A program made the position numbers and the translations under genes. The notes below the pieces were generated by a model that was given only the letters and a program-made list of their open reading frames with translations, searched no databases and had not been told where the DNA came from. Below are positions 7,893 to 17,315 of a DNA stretch of 24,394 nucleotides, one piece after another. The stretch is from JAISFI01 sp031553775. Its GTDB lineage: Bacteria > Bacteroidota > Bacteroidia > Bacteroidales > Azobacteroidaceae. The stretch lies in contig JAVBLA010000069.1 in the NCBI GenBank assembly GCA_031553775.1, positions 1 through 24,394 on the forward strand, written 5' to 3'. The first letter of the stretch is position 1; each line of letters starts with the position of its first letter.

Positions 7893-10800
7893 ATGTCAAG
7901 AAAAGCATTACTCTTGTTATGGTTCTGCTGGCTATTCCAGTTACACGGAAGCATTTCCGCCGCACAACCCTCTATCAGCCTCAACCGTGATAATATCACT
8001 ATACAGGCAGCCCTGCTGGAAATCAGCGAACAGATTAATTACTCCGTCGGGTACGAAGAAGGAATCCTGGAAGGAAACAGGAAAATCTCTCTCCATTTAG
8101 TGAATAAATCTCTTCCGGATGCACTCGAAGAAGTATTGAAAGGGACCGGGTGCTCTTATAGCATCAAAGACAGACACATCCTGATTGAGAGAAAAAACCG
8201 GCAGGAAGTTCCTCCCCAGGAAGAAAATCTGGTAACCATCCGGGGAACTGTGGTAGAATCCCTAGCACCTTTGGTCACCCTACCGGGGGTAAGCATTCAG
8301 ATCAAAGGCACTTTTAGCGGAACCATCACCGACGCAGACGGAAACTTTTCTATCCGCACTAAACCCGGATCAACTCTGATATTCAGCTATATAGGATATA
8401 AAAAACAAGAGATAACCGTAAGTAATAAAGAAACGATAGAAGTGGTTATGCAAACCGACGAATCCACTCTGGAGGAAATCGTTGTTGTAGGCTACGGTAC
8501 TCAAAAACGGGCCAACCTGACAGGAGCAACAGCCACCATCAGCGCCCAATCGATAGAGAACAGGGCGCTGGCAGATATCGGATATGGTTTGCAGGGACTT
8601 GTACCGAATCTGAACATTACCAGCGGAGCGGGAGATATGGGAAGTGCCCCGGCCTACAATATCAGAGGAGCAACATCCATCAATACCAGCGGAAGCCCTC
8701 TGTTTGTGGTAGATGGAATACCGGTATCGAGCCTGAGAGAAATCAATCCGGCAGACGTAGAGTCGATCACTGTACTGAAAGATGCAGCCTCTGCAGCGAT
8801 ATACGGAGCACGGGCACCTTTCGGTGTAATACTGGTCACAACCAAAAGCGGAAAAAAAGATAGCAAACCTGTCATTTCTTATTCCGGCCTTTTCTCCTGG
8901 AATGCAGTCACATACCGTCCAAACCAGGTCAATTCCCTCAAATTTGCCGAAGTATTCAACGAAGCAGCCGATAATGCACGGGCAGGACATCCTTTCGGAG
9001 ACGATGTAATAGAGGGAATTACCAACTATATGAACGACCCCGCCAATAGCCCTTATATTGCCGAAGACAAACTCAAACCCAATAACTGGTTTGGACATGG
9101 ATCTTATGCCAATACCAACTGGTTCGATGAATTTTACAAACAATGGAGTGGAAACCAAACACATAACCTGAGTATCCAGGGAGGAAGTAAAACAGTAGCC
9201 TTTTACCTCTCTGCAGGATTGTACGATCAAGACGGGATGATGCGTTATGCTGATGAAAAATTTACCCGGTACAATGTAACATCTAATCTTTCGGTGGAAA
9301 TTCTTCCCTGGCTGAATGTCGGAGCCAAAATACGCTTCAATAACCGTACATTCGATGTACCGTTTAAGTATGCAAATTATTATGCAACGATTAACACACT
9401 CTGGCCGAATATCCCGGTAAAAACTCCTTATGGGCATTTTACGGAAGAGTCGCAGTTGGGTTACTTGCAGGATGGAGGCAGAGACAACGATTCCTACAAT
9501 GATTTCTGGACCACTTTACTGGCAGAAGTAAAACCGTTAAAAGGATGGAAAATCAATTTCGATTATACCTACAACGGATATTGGGGAAGGCGGACTTCTG
9601 CAAAGACAATAGTCTATACGGACCATGTAGACGGAACAGCAAAAATTATAGACCAAAGTACCCCTACCAGAATATGGGAATCTACATACGATGACAGGTA
9701 TACTACACTTAACCTGTATTCTTCTTATGAATACTTTGTTAAAGGACATCAATTCAAAATTATGGCAGGTTTCCAGAATGAGCTTAAAACACTATATGCC
9801 ATCCATGGCGACAGGGAAAACCTGATCTCTCAGGAATATCCGGCCATTAACAATGCCACCGGGATGACTAATCTGGCCAATTACAAGAGCCATTGGTCTA
9901 CCGTGGGATATTTCGGACGGTTTAACTATGATTACAAAGAAAAATACCTGTTAGAAATCAATGCCCGTTACGACGGCTCATCGAAGTTTGCCAGAGGACA
10001 CCGGTGGGGTTTGTTTCCGTCCATATCAGCAGGGTATAACATTGCCAGGGAAAATTTCTGGGAACCGCTTCTTCCTTATGTTAACCATTTGAAATTCAGG
10101 GCTTCCTACGGATCTCTCGGAAATCAAACCGTAGCCAATTATCAATTTGTTACGTTAATGGAAGCAAGACCTGACCTGGCATACATTATCAATGACGAAA
10201 GACCTTTCTATATTATACCTCCCCGCACCAGCAGCCCGGATATTACCTGGGAAACCATCAAAACATTCGATATAGGAACAGATATTTATCTTTTCAATAA
10301 CAAGCTGGATATTTCCTTCGACTGGTATAGAAGGGAGAATCAAGATATGCTGGGCCCGGCAGAACAACTTCCGGGTGTTTATGGAATTTCCAGGGACCAG
10401 GTTACCAAAAAGAACAATGCCGATATGCTGACAAAAGGATTTGAGGTAACCGTAAACTGGAGAGACCGTATCGGAAAAGTAGGATATAACGTTGGATTGA
10501 ATCTGGCTGACTGGAAAGCGAAGATTACCCGCTATAACAATCCTACAAACATCTTGTCGACTTACTATGTAGGACAAACTTTCAATGAAATATGGGGATA
10601 CCAAACCGTCGGGCTTTTCCAGAATGCAAGCGATGTTTACGATGTGGCAGATCAGATTTACCTGCATACCGAATGGTATCCCGGAGATGTGCAATATGCC
10701 GACCTGGATGGAAACGGCTATATCGATGATGGAGAAAAAACAGCAACCAATCCGGGAGATATGCGGGTTATCGGGAACAGTACCCCCAGGTACACATTCG

Positions 10801-11279
10801 GCATCACCTTGGGAGCAGACTGGAATAACTTTGATTTCAGCATGCTTTGGCAAGGTGTAGGCAAACGGGATGCATGGTTGAGTGGTTCCCGCTTCTGGGG
10901 AGTCGTAGGAGATGTATGGTCATCCAATGTATATGAGGAAACGCTCGATTACTGGTCGGAAAATAACCGGAACGCTTATTATCCCAGACCTTACCTGGAC
11001 AACAAGATAGCTCCCAAAAACATGCAGGTGCAAACCCGTTACCTGCAGAATGCAGCCTATGCCCGATTGAAAAACATCCAGATAGGGTATTCGATCCCTC
11101 CCAAAATCTTAAACCGGATCTCTATCGATAAGGCACGGATATTCATTACCGGTGAAAACATGTTTACAATTACTCCCATGATCAAAACAATGGATCCGGA
11201 AACGATCGGTTCTGGTAGTTCAGGAGCATTTTATCCACTACAAAAAACTATTTCCATGGGAGTTTCCATCACTTTATAA
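7893..11279 (+). CDS. SusC-type TonB-dependent outer-membrane transporter with STN domain
   Basis: 1128 residues. A signal peptide (about 1-24, cut after a SISA-type site) is followed by an STN domain (about 30-100; NITIQAALLEISEQINYSV and ALEEVLKGTGCSYSI), a carboxypeptidase-regulatory-like domain (about 117-190; GVSIQIKGTFSG, ITDADGNFSI, FSYIGYKKQE), a TonB box region (EIVVVGYGTQ), a plug (about 205-320) with the SusC mark ESITVLKDAASAAIYG, and a large beta-barrel to the C-terminus. It would import oligosaccharides with the lipoprotein SusD as lid, powered by TonB. The STN domain is the part that signals to FecR, so this is a transducer as well as a transporter. susD follows after 24 bases. 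A long open frame on the opposite strand (8370-9437) is a coding shadow. Confidence 0.97.
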   Translation: MSRKALLLLWFCWLFQLHGSISAAQPSISLNRDNITIQAALLEISEQINYSVGYEEGILEGNRKISLHLVNKSLPDALEEVLKGTGCSYSIKDRHILIERKNRQEVPPQEENLVTIRGTVVESLAPLVTLPGVSIQIKGTFSGTITDADGNFSIRTKPGSTLIFSYIGYKKQEITVSNKETIEVVMQTDESTLEEIVVVGYGTQKRANLTGATATISAQSIENRALADIGYGLQGLVPNLNITSGAGDMGSAPAYNIRGATSINTSGSPLFVVDGIPVSSLREINPADVESITVLKDAASAAIYGARAPFGVILVTTKSGKKDSKPVISYSGLFSWNAVTYRPNQVNSLKFAEVFNEAADNARAGHPFGDDVIEGITNYMNDPANSPYIAEDKLKPNNWFGHGSYANTNWFDEFYKQWSGNQTHNLSIQGGSKTVAFYLSAGLYDQDGMMRYADEKFTRYNVTSNLSVEILPWLNVGAKIRFNNRTFDVPFKYANYYATINTLWPNIPVKTPYGHFTEESQLGYLQDGGRDNDSYNDFWTTLLAEVKPLKGWKINFDYTYNGYWGRRTSAKTIVYTDHVDGTAKIIDQSTPTRIWESTYDDRYTTLNLYSSYEYFVKGHQFKIMAGFQNELKTLYAIHGDRENLISQEYPAINNATGMTNLANYKSHWSTVGYFGRFNYDYKEKYLLEINARYDGSSKFARGHRWGLFPSISAGYNIARENFWEPLLPYVNHLKFRASYGSLGNQTVANYQFVTLMEARPDLAYIINDERPFYIIPPRTSSPDITWETIKTFDIGTDIYLFNNKLDISFDWYRRENQDMLGPAEQLPGVYGISRDQVTKKNNADMLTKGFEVTVNWRDRIGKVGYNVGLNLADWKAKITRYNNPTNILSTYYVGQTFNEIWGYQTVGLFQNASDVYDVADQIYLHTEWYPGDVQYADLDGNGYIDDGEKTATNPGDMRVIGNSTPRYTFGITLGADWNNFDFSMLWQGVGKRDAWLSGSRFWGVVGDVWSSNVYEETLDYWSENNRNAYYPRPYLDNKIAPKNMQVQTRYLQNAAYARLKNIQIGYSIPPKILNRISIDKARIFITGENMFTITPMIKTMDPETIGSGSSGAFYPLQKTISMGVSITL

Positions 11280-11303
11280 TGATTCGATAAATACACAAAT
11301 AAC

Positions 11304-13082
11304 ATGAAAACAAAATATTTTTTCTTCAGTATCCTGATTTTTACAGCATTATATGCCTGTAATGAAGATTTTCTGGACAGATATCCGTTGGATATGCTAA
11401 CCGATGTTTCCATGACTTTCTCCGAAAGGGAAATGGAATTATATTGCAATAATTTCTATCCCTCTCTCCCCGGAGTGAAAGCCTACGAATGGAGCCAGGG
11501 AATCTTTTGGGGTGACAACCATTCGGATAATATGGTACCGTCTTCTTACACATCTATTCCGCAAGTCAGCGGAACATTCGCTCTATCAAGAGCCTACGGA
11601 TGGAGTTGGGAAACCATCCGGGATCTCAACTACTTCCTGGAAAACTGTCACAAAACGGAAGAGCCGTCTTCCATTGCCCTTCCTTACATTGCCGAAATAC
11701 GCTATTTCAGGGCCTATCATTATTTCAATTTGTTGACTATGTTTGGAGATTTACCCTGGTATAATAAAACATTAACCATGAACTCTCCGGAACTTTATGA
11801 TCCGCGGATTTCACGCTCCGTAATCTGTGATTCTATTTTAGCCGACCTGGACTTTGCCGTCAAACACCTGAAACCCAAAAAACAGGCTGTGTCCCTGAGA
11901 TTAAACCGGGAATCAGCATTAACACTCAAATCGCGGGTTGCCCTCTTTGAAGGAACCTGGGAAAAATACCATAAAGGAACCGCCTTTGCCGGGAGTAAAG
12001 ACGATGAAGGAATCAAAAATTATCTACTGCAGGCACGGGATGCCGCCTATCGGATCATCCAAGAAGGAAATTTCAACATTTATTCTACAAACAACAAAGA
12101 ATGGGATTATATCAATCTCTTCAATCAAAGGGATTTGAGTGATAATCCGGAAATCATCCTATGGAAAAAATTCGACGCCGACCAGCAGGTGGGACATTCA
12201 GGAATGAGGTACCGGGCAGGTGGAACAGGAATCTCTAAAAGTCTTGTCGATGCCTATCTGGACCAGGACGGAATTCCCATTGCCAAATCTCTCAAATACC
12301 AGGGAGACAGAACATTGGAAGATGTGGTTAAATTTCGTGACAGGCGTTTGCGCCACATGATCCTCCTCCCGGGAGAAGCTGTGGAATACGACGACAAGGG
12401 AAACAATGCTTATCCCTTTTATTTCAATTGGATGCCCTCGGGAGATGCCGCCAAAAACACTACCGGATATCAGTTGCTGAAAGGACAGATCAGAGAAGTG
12501 AAAGAAGGGCAGTTGATCGGAACCGGAACCCGGGCAGAGATCATTTTCCGCTATGCAGAGGTATTGCTGAATTATGTGGAAGCCCGTGCCGAGTTGGGTG
12601 AGCTGACAGCAGAAGATATTACCCTGACCATCGACAAAATCAGAACCAGAGTGGGCATGCCGAAATTCAAAATGGAGAATATTACGGTTGATCCGAAATG
12701 GGACTTCCCTGAATTATCCCCGTTGATGAATGAGATCCGGAGAGAACGAAGAATTGAACTCGCTTGTGAAGGATTCCGCTATTACGACCTGTTTCGCTGG
12801 CGTGCACATCACTTGCTGAAGAGTTATAAGCCGAAAGGTGTCTGGGCAGCCATGCTGCCGCAGGCAGGAGGAATCAATCCCTACACAGGAGCAGCCAACC
12901 CCCAGATCAGGATCGGGCAGAATGTCTATGTAGGTTCAGACGGTTATGTACAACCATACCTTTATTCATTGCCCGATGGATTCCGGTTCAATGAAAACAG
13001 AGATTACCTCTTGCCGATACCTGTAAGCGAACTGACACTAAATCCTAACCTGAAACAAAATCCAGGTTGGGAAAGAGAATAA
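11304..13082 (+). CDS. SusD/RagB-family glycan-binding lipoprotein
   Basis: 592 residues. An N-terminal lipoprotein signal ends at Cys19 (ALYAC), followed by NEDFLDRYP, the typical SusD opening. The N-terminal SusD-like domain with TPR-type helices carries RAYHYFNLLTMFGDLPW, and the C-terminal RagB/SusD domain carries IFRYAEVLLNYVEARAELG and RRERRIELACEGFRYYDLFRW. It ends in the usual LNPNLKQNPGW. SusD proteins sit on the cell surface and hinge over SusC to capture glycans. The gene follows susC with a 24-base gap. The target glycan cannot be read from the sequence; partner enzymes point to a substrate with arabinose- or galactose-type linkages or with beta-linked HexNAc. Confidence 0.96.
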   Translation: MKTKYFFFSILIFTALYACNEDFLDRYPLDMLTDVSMTFSEREMELYCNNFYPSLPGVKAYEWSQGIFWGDNHSDNMVPSSYTSIPQVSGTFALSRAYGWSWETIRDLNYFLENCHKTEEPSSIALPYIAEIRYFRAYHYFNLLTMFGDLPWYNKTLTMNSPELYDPRISRSVICDSILADLDFAVKHLKPKKQAVSLRLNRESALTLKSRVALFEGTWEKYHKGTAFAGSKDDEGIKNYLLQARDAAYRIIQEGNFNIYSTNNKEWDYINLFNQRDLSDNPEIILWKKFDADQQVGHSGMRYRAGGTGISKSLVDAYLDQDGIPIAKSLKYQGDRTLEDVVKFRDRRLRHMILLPGEAVEYDDKGNNAYPFYFNWMPSGDAAKNTTGYQLLKGQIREVKEGQLIGTGTRAEIIFRYAEVLLNYVEARAELGELTAEDITLTIDKIRTRVGMPKFKMENITVDPKWDFPELSPLMNEIRRERRIELACEGFRYYDLFRWRAHHLLKSYKPKGVWAAMLPQAGGINPYTGAANPQIRIGQNVYVGSDGYVQPYLYSLPDGFRFNENRDYLLPIPVSELTLNPNLKQNPGWERE

Positions 13083-13119
13083 AGTAAGCGGCCATAATCA
13101 ATTCATGACCGTTCCAATC

Positions 13120-13133
13120 CAATTTTCAATTAT
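13120..13133 (+). repeat. Two CAATTNT heptamers before the GH43 gene
   Basis: CAATTTT (13120-13126) and CAATTAT (13127-13133) lie 6 bases before the ATG at 13140. They belong to the same 7-base repeat family as 14266-14300 and 15442-15469. Confidence 0.55.
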
Positions 13134-13139
13134 TCAACT

Positions 13140-14237
13140 ATGAAACCGTTCTATATCAGCATTCTGTATCTACTTTGCCTGTCGATATCCTGCTCGAAAT
13201 CAGACGAAGGCACTTCTTCCTATGAAGGACCGGGACACAAACCTCCAAAGTTAGATACAAACTACACCAATCCGGTTTTTGAGCCGGTTATTGCAGACCC
13301 TTCCGTGGTCAGAGGAGACGACAAGTGGTTTTATGTAGTCGGAACCGAAGACAACTGGGGAGACGGAAAAAGCAATCACCTGTTACCTGTTATCCGGTCG
13401 AAAAACCTGATGAACTGGGAATTTGTGAAAGATGCTCTCCCCTACAAGCCTCAATGGAAAAACTCCGGATTTCTCTGGGCTCCGGATATCTGTAAAGTGA
13501 ATGGAAAATATCACATCTATTATTCCTATTCTTTGTGGGGAGATACGAATCCGGGTGTGGGACTGGCTATTGCCGATACCCCGGGCGGTCCGTTTACTGA
13601 CCTGGGCAAATTATTCCTCAGCAATGAAGTCAATGTTCCTAATTCCATAGATCCCTTCTACATCGAAGAAAACGGTAAAAAATATCTGTTTTGGGGGAGT
13701 TATAGCACGGCATCCAACCAGGGAACTTATGCCATAGAATTGTCGGACGACGGAAAATCTATCCCCGACCTGACAAAGAAAACCAAAATTGCAGCCGGAG
13801 ATTTCGAAGGAGTAATGATCCATAAACGCAACGGATACTACTATTTTTTCGGTTCCAAAGGAGGTTGTTGCGACGGTGCGGCCAGTACCTACAATGTCAG
13901 GGTAGGAAGATCTGAGAACTTACTGGGTCCTTATAAAGACAGGGATAATAACCTTCTCACAACAAGAGGTTCTGGAGTTTTTATCCTGGGAAGCAATGAG
14001 ATCTACGCAGGTCCCGGCCATAATGCCCGGATCGTCACCGACGACGAAGGTACGGATTGGCTACTTTATCACGCTATTCTCAAGACAAACCCCTATATAT
14101 CGGGAAATTCCGGAGCCTCTAAAAGACCGCTGATGCTGGATAAAGTAAACTGGGACAACAACTGGCCATCCATCGCCGGATCCGGCCCCAGCAACACCCA
14201 ACAAAAAGGCCCTGTTTTCGATAACATCGACGAATAA
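13140..14237 (+). CDS. GH43-family lipoprotein (endo-arabinanase-like)
   Basis: 365 residues with a lipoprotein signal ending at Cys18 (LSISC), so probably surface- or periplasm-anchored. The rest fits a five-bladed propeller glycosidase. Catalytic candidates follow the GH43 order: base Asp53 in IADPSV, pKa-modulating Asp171 in SIDPF, and acid Glu223 in DFEGVM. The GGCCDGAASTYNVRVGRS stretch and AGPGHN (His294) resemble endo-1,5-alpha-L-arabinanases, where that His helps hold a metal ion. GH43 also includes arabinofuranosidases, xylosidases and exo-galactanases, so the precise activity is open. It follows susD after 57 bases and carries two heptamer repeats just before its start. Confidence 0.88.
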   Translation: MKPFYISILYLLCLSISCSKSDEGTSSYEGPGHKPPKLDTNYTNPVFEPVIADPSVVRGDDKWFYVVGTEDNWGDGKSNHLLPVIRSKNLMNWEFVKDALPYKPQWKNSGFLWAPDICKVNGKYHIYYSYSLWGDTNPGVGLAIADTPGGPFTDLGKLFLSNEVNVPNSIDPFYIEENGKKYLFWGSYSTASNQGTYAIELSDDGKSIPDLTKKTKIAAGDFEGVMIHKRNGYYYFFGSKGGCCDGAASTYNVRVGRSENLLGPYKDRDNNLLTTRGSGVFILGSNEIYAGPGHNARIVTDDEGTDWLLYHAILKTNPYISGNSGASKRPLMLDKVNWDNNWPSIAGSGPSNTQQKGPVFDNIDE

Positions 14238-14265
14238 TAATCATCTCTGACAATCGAAAACTACC

Positions 14266-14300
14266 CAATTTTCAATTCTCAATTCTCAATTTTCAATTAA
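14266..14300 (+). repeat. Five tandem CAATTNT heptamers before the start codon
   Basis: Five 7-base units run without a break: CAATTTT, CAATTCT, CAATTCT, CAATTTT and CAATTAA, ending one base before the ATG at 14302. The tract fills the space where a ribosome would bind. A change in unit number would move the leader by 7 bases and could alter translation. Whether the copy number varies is unknown. Confidence 0.85.
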
Positions 14301-14301
14301 T

Positions 14302-15387
14302 ATGATGAAATCAATGATTCTGTTCTCAAAAACACTGCTGCTGTCTGCAGCCATCCTGTCGTCCTGCTCTAAAGATGACGACTATACTCCACCGGCCAAT
14401 TCAGGAAGCGTTGAAGGCTATACGGTTGAAGTTGTCTCTGCCAGTAAAGAAACAGTACTAATACAGGATAAAACCTGGGAAGCCCGGGCTTTTTCGTACA
14501 ACAAAGTCCTGAAAATCGACGAAAACAAATGGTATATGTGGTATTCCTCGTGGACCAATTTCAACTATGGGGATTATGGCGGTCATTTGTGCTTTGCCCA
14601 TTCCGAAAACGGGAAAGACTGGGTCAAAACGATTCCCGGAAAACCGGAAAAAACCAATAATATCCTTTTCGGAGAAATCAGCAGTACCGGAAGAGGGATT
14701 GTGGAAGTAGATGTTTTTATCGATAAAAATGATGCCGTTTATCCTTTTAAAATGGTATATACCGCCAAAGACCAGGATGTAGACGGACAGGAAAAAACAT
14801 TCATGGCACAATCCAAAGACGGGATCGACTGGACCGGACACAAGGTAATCTGGGCTCAAAAACACGACACTCAATTCTCCGTAATAGTAGAAAACAACAA
14901 TTACCATGTATTTCTCCGGATGTGGGAAACATCGAACGGAACCAGATACCGTACCATCGGAGATGCAGTGATCAATCCGCAGGGTATTACCCTTGAGCCT
15001 CAGAAACAAATACTAAGTGCAGACTACAGCAAGTCATTTTCAGATCTGTACACCTGTTCGGCAAGCCGGTTAACAGAAAATGCCTATGTGATGTTTCCTA
15101 CGGTCTGGGATCCCAAAGGAGACAAGATTTCTATCCGAACGGCATTCTATATCAACGGAAAATCAGTACTGACCAATCAGGATTTGACTCGAAAATTGTA
15201 TCAGGCAGATGCCACCGGATGGGGTACCGTAGCTCCGGGACTCATTTCCACAGGAGCTCCGGGTGAGTACTGGATCTATTATATAGGCCGGGCAGCCTCC
15301 CATGATTCCGGAAGCGATTATACCTGCAGATATTACCGTATCAAAGTTAAAATCAACAAAGACGGAAATCCTTTCACAATCAACTAA
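14302..15387 (+). CDS. Predicted propeller lipoprotein, glycosidase-like, function unknown
   Basis: 361 residues. Lipoprotein signal ends at Cys22 (LSSCS), followed by an acidic DDDY stretch as in many Bacteroidota surface lipoproteins. The body shows repeated W/Y-rich strands (WYMWYSSW, LCFAHSENGKDW, FMAQSKDGIDW, YWIYYIG), the pattern of five-bladed propeller enzymes of the GH32/GH43/GH117/GH130 kind. I cannot find the Asp-Asp-Glu triad in GH43 spacing: the first blade has ARAFSYNKVLK where a base Asp would be expected. It may therefore be another family, or a binding protein. The start is 14302 or the adjacent ATG one codon later. It lies 64 bases after the GH43 gene and 12 before the GH20 gene. 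Confidence 0.75.
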   Translation: MMKSMILFSKTLLLSAAILSSCSKDDDYTPPANSGSVEGYTVEVVSASKETVLIQDKTWEARAFSYNKVLKIDENKWYMWYSSWTNFNYGDYGGHLCFAHSENGKDWVKTIPGKPEKTNNILFGEISSTGRGIVEVDVFIDKNDAVYPFKMVYTAKDQDVDGQEKTFMAQSKDGIDWTGHKVIWAQKHDTQFSVIVENNNYHVFLRMWETSNGTRYRTIGDAVINPQGITLEPQKQILSADYSKSFSDLYTCSASRLTENAYVMFPTVWDPKGDKISIRTAFYINGKSVLTNQDLTRKLYQADATGWGTVAPGLISTGAPGEYWIYYIGRAASHDSGSDYTCRYYRIKVKINKDGNPFTIN

Positions 15388-15399
15388 TACCCCAATAAC

Positions 15400-17286
15400 A
15401 TGAAACACAACACCAAACAAAAACCGCCTCCCAATAATTGTCAATTGTCAATTATCAATTATCAATTAAAATCCTTTTTAGCGGTACTTATCTGCCTACT
15501 TCCGGCAATCTCCCATGCACAACAGCCAATTTTACCCTTAATTCCCTATCCTCGGTCTGTAGAGATGCAAGGCGGCAGCATGGAATTGCCGGAGCAGGTA
15601 AATATTTATACAGGAAAAGAAACCGAACAGGTGGCACTAACTTTACAAACATTTTTTCAGAAAAATTGTGGGAAAGATGTGCGGATAAATACCCGCTCAA
15701 AGGTAAAAGCCACAGACAATGCTATTTGCCTGATAAACGATCCTTCTTTTTCGGAAGAAAGTTATAATCTGCAGATTACAGCTTCTTCAGTAATATTGCA
15801 AGGTCGCCCCTCGGGCATTTTCTATGCCTTGCAAACTTTACTGCAGTTAATGCCTACAGAAAATACACAGGTAATCAGTCTCCCCCAATTATCGATCCGG
15901 GACGAACCACGTTTTGCTTACCGGGGAGTGATGATCGATGTAGGAAGATATTTTTATGATACCGATTTTCTTAAAAAATTCATCGACTGCATGGCATCCT
16001 ACAAATTCAACGTTTTCCACTGGCACCTTACGGAATACTCCGGATGGCGCATCGAAATCAACCGATATCCGGATCTGACCCGGATCGGTGCTTTCAGGAG
16101 AACCACCAGGCAAGGGCATGAGCAATATACATACGACCGCTTACCCAATGGGGGTTACTATACCCAGGAAGATATTAATGAGATGGTGCGGTATGCAGCA
16201 GAAAGGCATATCACGATCATTCCTGAAATCGAAATGCCCGGTCACAGTCTGGCCATGCTGGCCGCATATCCGGAATTATCCTGCACCGGCGGACCATTCA
16301 AAGTACAGGAAGACTGGGGCATAGAGCCGGACATCCTTTGCGCAGGGAATGAAAAAACATTTGAAGTACTGGAAAATATTCTGGATGAAGTAATTGGATT
16401 GTTCCCCTCTAAAATTATTCATATCGGAGGAGACGAAGCACCCAAAATCAGATGGAAAGCCTGTCCCAAATGCCAGCAACGCATCCGGGAAGAAGGATTG
16501 AAAGACGAAAACGAACTGCAAAGCTATTTTATCCGCCGTATACAAAAATACATGGAATCCAAAGGCCGTGAAATTCTCGGATGGGATGAAATATTGGAAG
16601 GAGGAATTGCACCGGGAGCTATGGTGATGAGCTGGAGAGGAGAAAAAGGAGGTATCGAAGCCGCCAGACAACACCACCGGGTAGTAATGGCTCCGACCAA
16701 TTATATGTATTTCGACTATTACCAGGGAAACTGGAGGTACGAACCCCTGTCTATCGGAGGATATGTACCCTTAGACTGGGTGTACAGCTATGAACCGTAC
16801 AGCAAGGAGCTGACTCCCGAACAACATCAATATATCTATGGAGTACAGGGTAACTTGTGGTCGGAATATATTCATAATGAAACACACCTGGAATATATGG
16901 CATTTCCGCGTGTAACAGCTTTATCCGAGATCGCCTGGAGTCCGGCATCTGCCAGAGATTATACAGGATTCAGGCAACGGCTTTCGGAAAACCTGCTTTG
17001 GCTGGAAAAAAGAAATATCAATTACCGGATTCCGGATCCGGAAGGACTGAACGATATGGTAAGTAAGCAAAATGAGATCGTAATTGATCTGAAGATCCCT
17101 GTAAAAGGAGGCGAAATATTTTATACCATCGATGGAAACGATCCGTTACAGTATGGAAAGAAATATACCGGCCCTCTTAAAATCCATTTAGACGAAAAAA
17201 TACCGCTCGATCTCAAATGTGTGGTAAGAACACCACTCGGAAGGGTTAGCCGTATCTATTCGGCACAATATACTTGCAGAAAATAA
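15400..17286 (+). CDS. GH20 beta-N-acetylhexosaminidase
   Basis: 628 residues. This enzyme removes terminal beta-linked GlcNAc or GalNAc using the substrate's own acetamido group. The N-terminal GH20b domain covers about 42-165; the catalytic barrel about 170-510, with the family mark HIGGDEAP containing the Asp345-Glu346 pair, plus HWHLTEYSGWRIEI and EIEMPGHS; and a small chitobiase-type C-terminal domain about 545-625 (GEIFYTIDGNDP). The hydrophobic signal core is residues 25-40 (FLAVLICLLPAISHA), giving an export signal with an unusually long 24-residue leader. Part of that leader (about residues 15-23) is encoded by CAATTNT heptamers. A TTG start at 15445 is possible. Likely periplasmic. 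Confidence 0.95.
   Translation: MKHNTKQKPPPNNCQLSIINYQLKSFLAVLICLLPAISHAQQPILPLIPYPRSVEMQGGSMELPEQVNIYTGKETEQVALTLQTFFQKNCGKDVRINTRSKVKATDNAICLINDPSFSEESYNLQITASSVILQGRPSGIFYALQTLLQLMPTENTQVISLPQLSIRDEPRFAYRGVMIDVGRYFYDTDFLKKFIDCMASYKFNVFHWHLTEYSGWRIEINRYPDLTRIGAFRRTTRQGHEQYTYDRLPNGGYYTQEDINEMVRYAAERHITIIPEIEMPGHSLAMLAAYPELSCTGGPFKVQEDWGIEPDILCAGNEKTFEVLENILDEVIGLFPSKIIHIGGDEAPKIRWKACPKCQQRIREEGLKDENELQSYFIRRIQKYMESKGREILGWDEILEGGIAPGAMVMSWRGEKGGIEAARQHHRVVMAPTNYMYFDYYQGNWRYEPLSIGGYVPLDWVYSYEPYSKELTPEQHQYIYGVQGNLWSEYIHNETHLEYMAFPRVTALSEIAWSPASARDYTGFRQRLSENLLWLEKRNINYRIPDPEGLNDMVSKQNEIVIDLKIPVKGGEIFYTIDGNDPLQYGKKYTGPLKIHLDEKIPLDLKCVVRTPLGRVSRIYSAQYTCRK
15442..15469 (+). repeat. Four CAATTNT heptamers inside the GH20 coding region
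   Basis: CAATTGT (15442), CAATTAT (15449), CAATTAT (15456) and CAATTAA (15463) run without a break within codons 15-24 of the gene as called. As 7 is not a multiple of 3, gain or loss of one or two units shifts the frame, while three units (21 bases) keep it. The translated product is a run of Gln, Leu, Ser, Ile, Asn and Tyr upstream of the signal peptide core. Confidence 0.85.
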
Positions 17287-17315
17287 ACAGTTATTATCAT
17301 TAAAAAAATTAAACC

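Noticed and set aside
8370..9437. A 355-codon open frame on the minus strand within susC
   Set aside because: It lies wholly antisense to a clearly coding susC, its predicted protein has no recognisable fold or signal, and such frames are common shadows of long conserved genes.
10155..10853. A 232-codon minus-strand open frame within susC
   Set aside because: Same reasoning: antisense to a strong gene, Cys/Ile-rich without a plausible domain.
14266..15469. CRISPR array
   Set aside because: The CAATTNT units are 7 bases long and directly adjacent, with no spacers.
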